From: Methylotenera_A sp036676175
GTDB lineage: Bacteria > Pseudomonadota > Gammaproteobacteria > Burkholderiales > Methylophilaceae
Length of the DNA: 6,830 nucleotides
NCBI GenBank assembly: GCA_036676175.1
Contig: JAKFDL010000014.1
Coordinates: forward strand, 1 to 6,830
Direction: 5' to 3'
A program made the position numbers and the translations under genes. Under the pieces are notes generated by a model. It did not search any database, was not told the origin of the DNA, and saw nothing but the letters and a program-made list of their open reading frames with translations. Every line of letters begins with the position of its first letter. Within the stretch, counting starts at the first letter, position 1. Positions 1 through 5,486 of this stretch are shown piece by piece.

Positions 1-224
1 GGTGTGAGGCGTAAAAATTGTCGGTACCACCAGTTTTTTAACACAGTGGTGTGTACGACAAATGTGGCTTGTTTGGGGATAAACAGACCAAGTAGCAAGC
101 CATCCAGAAATGACTCATGATTGGCAACAATTAATATGCCATCTTCGGCAGGCACATTTTCTATTCCGTGCACCTGCACCCGAAACAGTATTTTGCTAAT
201 AAACCGTAAAATGCTTGCCATCAT
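1..224 (-). CDS. aas: Aas-like lysophospholipid acyltransferase, PlsC domain, N-terminal part (runs off left edge)
   Basis: This is the first 74 codons of a minus-strand gene whose 3' part lies outside the window. The product opens with MMASILRF. It carries the PlsC acyltransferase motif NHESFLD (residues 35-41, HX4D with H36 and D41), followed by GLLLGLFIP and an aromatic WWYRQF stretch (65-70). The wording SFxDGxLLGLFxP resembles E. coli Aas, the inner-membrane 2-acylglycerophosphoethanolamine acyltransferase/acyl-ACP synthetase that re-acylates lysophospholipids, more than PlsC proper. Whether the AMP-ligase half of Aas follows cannot be seen, so a stand-alone acyltransferase remains possible. 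No transporter domain is fused ahead of it. The start at 224 has an AGGGA ribosome site that overlaps the stop of the upstream arsR gene; a second ATG at 221 could also serve. The 11-base gap to arsR implies a shared transcript. Confidence 0.72.
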   Translation of the reverse strand, partial: MMASILRFISKILFRVQVHGIENVPAEDGILIVANHESFLDGLLLGLFIPKQATFVVHTTVLKNWWYRQFLRLT

Positions 225-235
225 GCTCAGTTTCC

Positions 236-541
236 CTAAATCTCACTTTTTATGTAGTTCAAAACGTTAATAATCTCTGTGGTGATATGGCTTTTATTAA
301 CCCAGAAAAATACTTCTTTGCCTATTTTTTCGCTGCTGAGCGCTCCACTGGCATGTAGAATTTTTAGATGATGCGTGACTGCGGTGCGACCAAGTTTTGA
401 GCTGGCAACAATCTGCAGAATGTTTAAACGCTCATCTTTATCAAAAGCCAATAATATACGCTGCCGCTGCTCGTCACCTAATGCTACGAACAAACTAGAG
501 ATATTTTTCCATTCGACTGGAATATCAGCAATCAATTTCAT
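236..541 (-). CDS. ArsR-family winged-helix transcriptional regulator
   Basis: A 101-residue protein of the usual ArsR/SmtB size. The family opening SLFVALGDEQRQRIL spans residues 16-30. The helix-turn-helix lies at about 39-68, with recognition helix RTAVTHHLKILHASG (52-66), and the beta-wing SEKIGKEVFFWV at 70-81. There is no cysteine anywhere, so the ELCVC metal-thiolate sensor and cysteine redox switches are excluded; the ligand is unknown, though His57, His58 and His63 are present. The gene lies 11 bases upstream of the Aas-like acyltransferase gene on the same strand, so it probably controls that gene and itself. The start at 541 fits the family N-terminus but has no Shine-Dalgarno sequence. 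It sits about 7 bases from a -10 box, which points to a leaderless message. The family call is secure; the target and signal are inference. Confidence 0.88.
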   Translation of the reverse strand: MKLIADIPVEWKNISSLFVALGDEQRQRILLAFDKDERLNILQIVASSKLGRTAVTHHLKILHASGALSSEKIGKEVFFWVNKSHITTEIINVLNYIKSEI

Positions 542-559
542 AACTATATAATTAGTTAT
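540..559 (-). promoter_or_regulatory. Candidate ArsR auto-operator (inverted repeat)
   Basis: Perfect 7-base arms ATAACTA (540-546) and TAGTTAT (553-559) flank a 6-base AT spacer. The palindrome covers the proposed -10 box of arsR and the first two bases of its start codon. AT-rich inverted repeats over the promoter are typical ArsR-family operators, so autorepression is the natural reading. Binding by this protein is inferred. Confidence 0.55.
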
Positions 560-576
560 TTGGTTATGTGTGTCAA
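548..576 (-). promoter_or_regulatory. Sigma-70-type promoter of arsR-aas
   Basis: On the minus strand a perfect -35 box TTGACA (571-576) is followed after 17 bases by AATTAT (548-553, four of six matches to TATAAT). Transcription would begin about 7 bases on, at or next to base 541, the A of the arsR ATG. The spacing is ideal and the -35 is consensus; the -10 is only fair. Confidence 0.6.
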
Positions 577-628
577 GTTTATTTTGCTACTACAGCAACA
601 TCATTAACGGCTGTGCTCCAGGTACCAA

Positions 629-692
629 TATCCAAATGGTCTACAGGGCATAAAAAATCTCTCGCTAAAAAATCAGCAAGAATATTTGGATA
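629..692. repeat. Short inverted and direct repeats between arsR and amtB
   Basis: TATCCAAAT (629-637) and its exact reverse complement ATTTGGATA (684-692) flank two direct copies of TAAAAAATC (651-659 and 666-674, 15 bases apart). These lie downstream of the amtB terminator and upstream of the arsR promoter. Apart from these repeats I see no gene or site in 577-695. AT-rich composition makes chance possible. Confidence 0.35.
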
Positions 693-695
693 AGT

Positions 696-728
696 ACAAA
701 TAAAAACGGACGCCGAAGCGCCCGTTTT
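696..728 (-). terminator. Rho-independent terminator of the porin-glnK-amtB operon
   Basis: Arms 718-728 and 703-713 form an 11-pair stem closed by a TTCG tetraloop (714-717, minus-strand reading), followed by TTTTTATTTG-type U-rich sequence. One pair (710/721) is a G-U wobble in the minus-strand RNA but an A-C mismatch in the plus-strand RNA, which fits use on the minus strand. It begins 18 bases after the amtB stop codon. Confidence 0.9.
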
Positions 729-746
729 GTTTAATGCTAACGCTAA

Positions 747-2258
747 TTAAGAAGAGTGGTAAGCACGCTCACCGTGTTCTGTCGTATCTAAGCCTTCACG
801 CTCAGATTCTTCAGATACACGTAAGCCAATCACTAGATCAACAACTTTAAGTGAGATAAATGCAACCACGCCAGAAACCACAATCGCTGTACCAACAGCC
901 CACAATTGTGCCGTCATTTGTGCAGCAAAGTCGTAAGGTGCTACGCCATTTGCAACATAATCAATCACACCTGCACCGCCCAATGCTGGGTTAACGAATA
1001 CGCCCGTTAACAATGCACCCACGATACCGCCGATTGCATGTACTCCGAACACATCAAGCGCATCATCATAACCAAGCATGTATTTCACTTTAGCTACGAA
1101 GAAGTAGCAGATTGGTGATACAACCAAGCCGATGATAATCGCACCCATTGGGCCTACAAAACCGCATGCAGGTGTAATCGCAACCAGGCCAGCAACAGCA
1201 CCAGAAGCAGCACCCAACATTGATGGTTTACCTTTAAGTAGCCACTCTGAGAATGTCCAAGATAAAGTTGCAGCGCCGGTAGCAATAATCGTATTAACTA
1301 AGGCTAATGCAGCGTAGCCGTTTGCTTCGAGGTTAGAACCAGCATTGAAACCAAACCAACCCACCCATAGTAAGGCAGCGCCTACCATGGTTAAGGTTAA
1401 GCTATGCGGTGTCATTGACTCTTTGCCGTAACCGATACGCTTTCCTAATACATAAGCAGCAACTAAACCAGCTACACCTGCATTGATGTGTACCACAGTA
1501 CCGCCTGCAAAATCTAGCGCACCCTTAGCCCACAACCAACCTGCATTGGCTAAAACAGTCGTTAATGATTCAGCGGTAGTGATTGCATCTGGTCCATCCC
1601 AGTACCAAACCATATGTGCCATTGGCAAGTAAGCGAATGTGAACCACAACACCATGAATGCTAATACTGCTGAAAATTTCATACGTTCAGCGAAAGCACC
1701 AACAATCAAAGCGGGTGTAATTGCAGCAAATGTTAATTGGAAAGCTACAAATGAGAGTTCAGGAATATAAACACCTTTACTAAAGGTGGCCCCTATTGAT
1801 TCTGGTGTCACGCCAGCCAAGAATGCTTTACCTAATCCGCCAAAGAATGGATTGCCGCCGGTGAATGCAACGCTGTAACCATACAATGCCCACAAAACTG
1901 CCATGAGTGAGAAGATGACAAATACTTGCATTAACACAGAAAGCATATTTTTTTGGCGTACTAAACCACCATAAAACAGCGCCAAACCTGGAATCACCAT
2001 TAACGTCACTAACACTGTAGAAACCAACATCCAGGCAGTGTCGCCTTTGTTAGGTACTGGTGTGGCTGCTGCTGCCTCTGCTGGAGCTGCCTCTGCAGGG
2101 GCTGCTGCAGGCATTGCATCTGCAGGCGCAGCAACTTCTGGTGCGATTACTTCAGTAGCGGCTTCAGCCGGTGCTGCGGCATCTCCTGCAAAAACGAGTT
2201 GCGATGTTCCAAAGCCTAACAGAGCAACCAACGATAAGACTGATAAAAATTTCTTCAT
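747..2258 (-). CDS. amtB: Ammonium channel AmtB with signal peptide and Ala/Pro-rich N-terminal linker
   Basis: A 503-residue Amt/MEP/Rh-family channel that moves ammonium across the inner membrane and is gated by GlnK. Residues 1-24 form a signal peptide (cleavage after LVFA). Residues 27-69 are almost only Ala, Pro and Glu. The membrane core starts near residue 73. The conserved pore histidines are H257 (VVHINAG) and H407 (FGVHAIGG), 150 residues apart as in E. coli AmtB (H168/H318). AFAERMKF and GWFGFNAGS are further family motifs. The C-terminus GLRVSEESEREGLDTTEHGERAY is the cytoplasmic tail used for GlnK docking. The start at 2258 has an AGGGG ribosome site 6 bases upstream and lies 11 bases after the glnK stop, so the two are co-transcribed. 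Only the length of the N-terminal linker is unusual. Confidence 0.97.
   Translation of the reverse strand: MKKFLSVLSLVALLGFGTSQLVFAGDAAAPAEAATEVIAPEVAAPADAMPAAAPAEAAPAEAAAATPVPNKGDTAWMLVSTVLVTLMVIPGLALFYGGLVRQKNMLSVLMQVFVIFSLMAVLWALYGYSVAFTGGNPFFGGLGKAFLAGVTPESIGATFSKGVYIPELSFVAFQLTFAAITPALIVGAFAERMKFSAVLAFMVLWFTFAYLPMAHMVWYWDGPDAITTAESLTTVLANAGWLWAKGALDFAGGTVVHINAGVAGLVAAYVLGKRIGYGKESMTPHSLTLTMVGAALLWVGWFGFNAGSNLEANGYAALALVNTIIATGAATLSWTFSEWLLKGKPSMLGAASGAVAGLVAITPACGFVGPMGAIIIGLVVSPICYFFVAKVKYMLGYDDALDVFGVHAIGGIVGALLTGVFVNPALGGAGVIDYVANGVAPYDFAAQMTAQLWAVGTAIVVSGVVAFISLKVVDLVIGLRVSEESEREGLDTTEHGERAYHSS
2055..2180 (-). repeat. Low-complexity Ala/Pro/Glu-coding tract in amtB
   Basis: This stretch encodes AmtB residues 27-68, made of repeated A-P-A-E-A-A units. 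Within it GCTGCCTCTGC occurs twice in the plus-strand reading (2071-2081 and 2086-2096) with a 15-base period, equal to one five-residue unit. Such tracts can change length by slippage, so the linker may vary between strains. Confidence 0.75.
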
Positions 2259-2269
2259 GTCATGCCCCT

Positions 2270-2608
2270 TTATAGCGCATCTGGACCGGTTTCACCGGTA
2301 CGAATGCGATAAACTTGTTGTAAATTAAACACAAAAATTTTGCCATCACCAATTTTGCCGGTGGCTGCAGATTTTTCAATCGCATCTACCACTTGATCAA
2401 GCATGTCGTCTTTGATTGCGACTTCTAATTTGACCTTAGGTAAAAAATCTACCACGTATTCAGCGCCGCGGTACAACTCGGTGTGGCCTTTTTGGCGACC
2501 AAAACCTTTAACTTCAGTAACAGTGATGCCTTGCACGCCAATGGCAGACAAAGCTTCACGAACTTCGTCAAGCTTAAACGGCTTGATAATTGCAGATACA
2601 AATTTCAT
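2270..2608 (-). CDS. glnK: Nitrogen regulatory PII protein GlnK
   Basis: A 112-residue PII signal protein, the family's normal length. It acts as a trimer in the cytoplasm, binds ATP/ADP and 2-oxoglutarate, and blocks AmtB when nitrogen is plentiful. The T-loop (about residues 37-55) carries Tyr51 in RGAEYVVD, the uridylylation site used by GlnD. The B-loop is TGKIGDGKIF (83-92), and the C-terminal nucleotide-contact motif RIRTGE (101-106) has R101 and R103. Placement directly before amtB marks it as GlnK rather than a stand-alone GlnB. The start at 2608 has a near-perfect AGGAGG site (2614-2619) 5 bases upstream. No promoter of its own is evident in the 87-base spacer to the porin gene, so it probably depends on the sigma-54 promoter upstream of the porin. 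Confidence 0.97.
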   Translation of the reverse strand: MKFVSAIIKPFKLDEVREALSAIGVQGITVTEVKGFGRQKGHTELYRGAEYVVDFLPKVKLEVAIKDDMLDQVVDAIEKSAATGKIGDGKIFVFNLQQVYRIRTGETGPDAL

Positions 2609-2613
2609 GAATG

Positions 2614-2619
2614 CCTCCT
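2614..2619 (-). promoter_or_regulatory. Strong ribosome binding site of glnK
   Basis: Minus-strand AGGAGG, 5 bases before the glnK ATG. It is clearly stronger than the sites of amtB (AGGGG) and the porin (GAGGAG), in line with a soluble trimeric regulator needed in high amount. Confidence 0.85.
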
Positions 2620-2631
2620 AGTGAATGTAAC

Positions 2632-2669
2632 TGCACAGCGAAAATAGATGAATTTACTTTTGCTGTGCA
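2632..2669 (-). other. Long hairpin in the porin-glnK spacer
   Basis: TGCACAGC (2632-2639) and GCTGTGCA (2662-2669) are perfect 8-base inverted arms. Inside them, after one mismatch, six more pairs can form in the minus-strand RNA (one G-U), leaving a loop of about 8-10 bases. No U-run follows, so it is not a standard intrinsic terminator. It could stabilise the 3' end of the porin message, mark a processing site or act as a DNA operator. Confidence 0.6.
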
Positions 2670-2695
2670 TTTACTGAGATTACGTACTAAGGAAA

Positions 2696-3520
2696 TTAGA
2701 ACGTTTTTTGAACAAATAAAGTGAATTGCTCATCCGCAATACCGCCACCATCATATAGTGCGTCGCCGTAGAACGAGTCACGGCCATTTGTATCTGTGTA
2801 GAAACCACCAACGTTAACACCGTTGCTCCATGATTTAGTCAGGCCAAGTTTCCAATCTGTGTATGAGCCTAAATCATTTTCTGCACCATTTGTTTTGCCG
2901 TTAAAGTCTTGACGACCTACGTGAGCATTAACAGTAAAACCGGTTTCGCCGATTGGATAATTGGCATTTAGCTCAGCATAGTAAGAGCCGTCAGCATTTT
3001 TTAAACCAAATGCGCCGCTAGAAGCCACTACAGAAACTTTAGCTTGTAACCATTTGTAAGAAAGTGAACCATAAACTTCGGTTGTTTCCGCATTTCTGAA
3101 TGCTGGGTTAACCATGTCACCTGGGTAGATGTATTGAAGTACACCGACGTTATAACCGACACCTGTTTCACCGATCGTGCTTGCGTAACCACCATACAAG
3201 TCTAGCTCCATACTGGAGTTTTGGTAAACACCGCCATCTTCTAACCAGCTGATATTTGAACCCCAAGCGCCTAAATAGAAGCCGCTAGCATGAGAATAAT
3301 CAACACCACCTTGGATAGCTGGCCGTTGTGCAGTTTGAGTTAAGCCACGGAAAATGTATTGGCTATATAAACCAAGGTTATATGTGAAAGTGTGTGGTGA
3401 TGTTGGTTCTGCTGCAGGTGCTGGGGCAGCTGCTTCTGCTGGCGCAGCCTCTTCTGCAAATGAAACTGCTGGCATGTAAAGCGCACCTAATACCGCCGTT
3501 AGTAATAGTGATTTACGCAT
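2696..3520 (-). CDS. TorF-family putative outer-membrane porin (Gcw_chp-type)
   Basis: A 274-residue beta-barrel protein. Residues 1-22 are a signal peptide (MRKSLLL...AVSFA, cleavage before EE). Residues 23-42 are an Ala/Pro-rich segment. The barrel begins with FTYNLGLYSQYIFRGLTQT, the wording typical of the TorF/Gcw_chp family (a proteobacterial family of poorly known function). Alternating aromatic strands such as GFYLGAWGSNISW follow, and the protein ends in FVQKTF with the terminal Phe used for outer-membrane assembly. I chose the start at 3520 because it gives a clean signal peptide with GAGGAG 9 bases upstream; the frame stays open to 3658, but that extension is not signal-like and would begin upstream of the promoter. 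The gene heads the glnK-amtB operon behind a sigma-54 promoter, suggesting a role in nitrogen-source uptake. Substrate unknown. Confidence 0.88.
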   Translation of the reverse strand: MRKSLLLTAVLGALYMPAVSFAEEAAPAEAAAPAPAAEPTSPHTFTYNLGLYSQYIFRGLTQTAQRPAIQGGVDYSHASGFYLGAWGSNISWLEDGGVYQNSSMELDLYGGYASTIGETGVGYNVGVLQYIYPGDMVNPAFRNAETTEVYGSLSYKWLQAKVSVVASSGAFGLKNADGSYYAELNANYPIGETGFTVNAHVGRQDFNGKTNGAENDLGSYTDWKLGLTKSWSNGVNVGGFYTDTNGRDSFYGDALYDGGGIADEQFTLFVQKTF

Positions 3521-3529
3521 ATTGCTTAA

Positions 3530-3535
3530 CTCCTC
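3530..3535 (-). promoter_or_regulatory. Ribosome binding site that fixes the porin start
   Basis: Minus-strand GAGGAG, 9 bases before the ATG at 3520. It lies inside the longer open frame reaching to 3658, so it supports the shorter 274-residue protein. Confidence 0.8.
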
Positions 3536-3573
3536 AAAAAAGATATTGAACGAAAAAATACACCTAAACCCTA

Positions 3574-3589
3574 AGCAAACCATGTGCCA
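3574..3589 (-). promoter_or_regulatory. Sigma-54 (RpoN) promoter of porin-glnK-amtB
   Basis: The minus strand reads TGGCACATGGTTTGCT, matching the RpoN consensus TGGCAC-R-N4-TTGC-W at every defined position, with the GG and GC pairs exactly 10 bases apart. The start of transcription would be near 3563, giving a leader of about 43 bases before the porin ATG. RpoN promoters before glnK-amtB are normally switched on by NtrC under nitrogen limitation. Confidence 0.92.
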
Positions 3590-3606
3590 ATATAAATTAC
3601 CTTTAT

Positions 3607-3619
3607 AATCAATAAGATA
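3607..3619 (+). promoter_or_regulatory. Possible IHF site between the sigma-54 promoter and upstream DNA
   Basis: AATCAA-N4-ATA fits the IHF consensus WATCAANNNNTTR at all but one defined position. It lies about 44-56 bases upstream of the expected sigma-54 start, where IHF usually bends DNA to bring the activator to the polymerase. The region is AT-rich, so chance is a real alternative. Confidence 0.35.
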
Positions 3620-3644
3620 GATAATTAATGATTCAGTGTAGCCT

Positions 3645-3674
3645 TTGTATTTTTGCACTAAAACCTGCTAAACT
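3645..3674 (+). promoter_or_regulatory. Probable promoter of ubiK-yifB (extended -10)
   Basis: A weak -35 TTGTAT (3645-3650), an 18-base spacer, then TGC-TAAACT (3666-3674), an extended -10 with four of six core matches. The start would be near 3681, only about 17 bases before the ubiK ATG but upstream of its GAGG ribosome site (3687-3690). Confidence 0.42.
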
Positions 3675-3697
3675 GCAATTAAAACCGAGGAATTACT

Positions 3698-3934
3698 ATG
3701 CTGAATCCAAGTAAAATATCTGAAATATCAACTAAAATCAAAGAGTTAATAGGTAATTCTCCTGTGGCGGATTTGGAGAAAAACATTAATGCACTAATTA
3801 AGGGCGTATTCACCAAAATGGAGCTTGTTTCGCGCGAAGAGTTTGATGTGCAAGCAGAAGTACTGCGCAATACACGCGAAAAGCTCGCAAAACTTGAAAT
3901 GCAATTGGCAGAGCTGGAAGAAAAGCTAAAATAA
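3698..3934 (+). CDS. ubiK: Ubiquinone biosynthesis accessory factor UbiK (YqiC/BMFP family)
   Basis: A 78-residue protein of the family's normal length. The N-terminal half (about 5-40) is an amphipathic helical region used for membrane association. The signature LVSREEFDVQAEVLRNTREK (43-62) continues into a heptad-rich coiled coil to residue 78, which makes the family trimeric. In E. coli and Salmonella UbiK partners UbiJ in the cytoplasmic assembly that carries out oxygen-dependent ubiquinone synthesis; it is an accessory factor, not an enzyme. The start at 3698 has GAGG 7 bases upstream. Its stop codon is followed with no gap by the yifB ATG, so the two share a transcript. The gene is divergent from the porin operon. 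The family call is firm from the signature; the exact role here is by homology. Confidence 0.92.
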   Translation: MLNPSKISEISTKIKELIGNSPVADLEKNINALIKGVFTKMELVSREEFDVQAEVLRNTREKLAKLEMQLAELEEKLK

Positions 3935-5473
3935 ATGAGCCTTGCAGTTGTTTACAGCCGTGCACTCAGTGGCATGGATGCACCTGAAGTGGTAGTAGAG
4001 GTGCACCTTGCGAATGGCCTCCCTAGTTTTACAATTGTTGGTTTACCTGAAGTGGAAGTAAAGGAAAGTAAAGACCGCGTGCGTGCCGCTATCCAAACTG
4101 CCCAGTTTGAATTTCCCGCACGCCGCATCACAGTTAACCTTGCCCCAGCCGATTTACCCAAAGAAAGTGGCCGATATGATCTCCCCATTGCGCTAGGCAT
4201 ATTGGCTGCTAGCGGCCAAATACCAAAAGACGCATTAAAAGATTACGAAATTGCAGGTGAGTTGGCTTTGACTGGCGAGTTGCGGCCTATCCGCGGCGCA
4301 TTGGCAATGACTTACCAGATGGTGCATGCGCACGCTAAACAAGACAGAATTAAGCAAGATAATAATGCAAAAATTAAACGCGCATTTATCTTGCCCCAAA
4401 ACAGTGCACAAGAAGCAAGTTTAGTCAAAGACGCAGTTATTTACCCGGCGAATTCTTTGCTGGAAGTGTGTGCGCATTTAAGCGGTCAGGCATTGCTTAA
4501 CCATTATGAAGCAAATGCACAATTACAAAGCCTGGCTTACCCAGATTTCAACGAAGTCAAAGGCCAATCGCAAGCCAAACGTGCGCTGGAAATTGCTGCC
4601 GCAGGTGGCCACAGCGTATTGATGAGCGGCCCTCCAGGCACTGGAAAAAGTATGCTTGCCGGGCGCTTTGCAGGCATTTTACCAAGCATGACAGAATCCG
4701 AGGCCTTAGAAAGTGCTGCGATACAATCGCTTAATGGTCACTACAAACTGGAAAATTGGAAACGCCGGCCTTTTAGGTCACCGCACCATACCGCCTCAGG
4801 TGTGGCGCTGGTGGGCGGCGGCGGCATTCCACGACCAGGTGAAATTTCTCTGGCGCATCATGGCGTGTTATTTTTGGACGAGCTGCCAGAGTTTGATCGA
4901 AAAGTGCTGGAGGTGTTGCGGGAGCCGTTAGAAAGTGGGCATATTTCCATCAGCCGTGCTGCCAGACAAGCGGATTTCCCCGCTAAGTTTCAATTACTCG
5001 CCGCCATGAATCCTTGCCCGTGTGGCTATTTGGGTCACTTTAACAATAAGTGCCGATGTACACCTGACAATGTAGCGCGCTATAAAGCCAAAATTTCCGG
5101 GCCATTGTTAGATAGAATTGATTTGCATATCGAAGTGCCAGCCCTCAGAGAAAATGAGCTTACATCAGCCGCGAATGCAGAAAATAGCGATGCCATTCGT
5201 GTAAGGGTAGACAAAGCACGAGAGTTGCAGCTAAAGCGTCAAGGTAAAGCCAATTCTGCGTTAGGCAGTTTAGAAATTGATGCGTTTTGCCAGCTTGATG
5301 ATGCAGGTATGGCGTTAATTAAAACCGCAATTTCTCGTTTAAATTTATCTGCACGCGCTTATCACCGCATCTTGAAAGTCGCCAGAACCATTGCCGATTT
5401 AGCAGGCGATGTCGGCATCAAGCCCAGCCAAATCGCCGAGGCAGTACAATATCGGCGTGGCGATACGCAGTAA
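3935..5473 (+). CDS. yifB: YifB/ComM-family Mg-chelatase-like AAA+ ATPase
   Basis: A complete 512-residue protein of typical family length. Residues 1 to about 175 are the Lon-protease-like ChlI N-terminal domain (SLAVVYSRALSGMDAP; LPSFTIVGLPEVEVKESKDR). The AAA+ core has Walker A GPPGTGKS (232-239), Walker B GVLFLDELPEF (310-320, D315/E316), sensor-1 Asn359 and SGPLLDRID (388-396, candidate Arg finger R394). The Mg-chelatase C-terminal domain ends in AEAVQYRRGD. A cysteine group CPCG...CRC (C361, C363, C373, C375) in the AAA domain looks like a metal site. Despite the old name it is not a chelatase: ComM members are hexameric helicases driving branch migration of incoming DNA in natural transformation. 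The ATG touches the ubiK stop and lacks a clear ribosome site, so translation is probably coupled. Confidence 0.95.
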   Translation: MSLAVVYSRALSGMDAPEVVVEVHLANGLPSFTIVGLPEVEVKESKDRVRAAIQTAQFEFPARRITVNLAPADLPKESGRYDLPIALGILAASGQIPKDALKDYEIAGELALTGELRPIRGALAMTYQMVHAHAKQDRIKQDNNAKIKRAFILPQNSAQEASLVKDAVIYPANSLLEVCAHLSGQALLNHYEANAQLQSLAYPDFNEVKGQSQAKRALEIAAAGGHSVLMSGPPGTGKSMLAGRFAGILPSMTESEALESAAIQSLNGHYKLENWKRRPFRSPHHTASGVALVGGGGIPRPGEISLAHHGVLFLDELPEFDRKVLEVLREPLESGHISISRAARQADFPAKFQLLAAMNPCPCGYLGHFNNKCRCTPDNVARYKAKISGPLLDRIDLHIEVPALRENELTSAANAENSDAIRVRVDKARELQLKRQGKANSALGSLEIDAFCQLDDAGMALIKTAISRLNLSARAYHRILKVARTIADLAGDVGIKPSQIAEAVQYRRGDTQ

Positions 5474-5486
5474 ATACGTGTCAGCG

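Noticed and set aside
579..746. Open frame of about 55 codons following the amtB stop in the same frame (would extend AmtB by readthrough)
   Set aside because: It contains the rho-independent terminator, has no ATG or GTG start, and the amtB C-terminus already ends where the family does. This length can occur by chance.
1132..1317. Plus-strand open frame inside amtB
   Set aside because: Antisense shadow of a conserved membrane region, with no family features of its own.
2038..2328. Ala/Ser-rich open frame on the plus strand opposite the start of amtB
   Set aside because: It is the mirror of the Ala/Pro-coding tract of amtB and overlaps two well-supported genes.
2609..2695. Separate sigma-54 or sigma-70 promoter directly before glnK
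   Set aside because: No GG-N10-GC element with RpoN wording and no convincing -35/-10 pair was found on the minus strand of this spacer.
3521..3658. N-terminal extension of the porin frame by 46 codons
   Set aside because: The extension has no signal-peptide character, would begin upstream of the sigma-54 promoter and its transcription start, and the ATG at 3520 has both a good ribosome site and a clean signal peptide.
3654..3670. Full NtrC dimer site upstream of the sigma-54 promoter
   Set aside because: Only the left half TGCACYA is matched; the right half does not fit at the required spacing, so I list it only as a half-site.
3952..4200. Minus-strand open frame inside yifB, and similar frames at 4713-4931, 6164-6364 and 6521-6811
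   Set aside because: All lie within strongly conserved genes (yifB, metH), in other frames or on the other strand, with no recognisable product.
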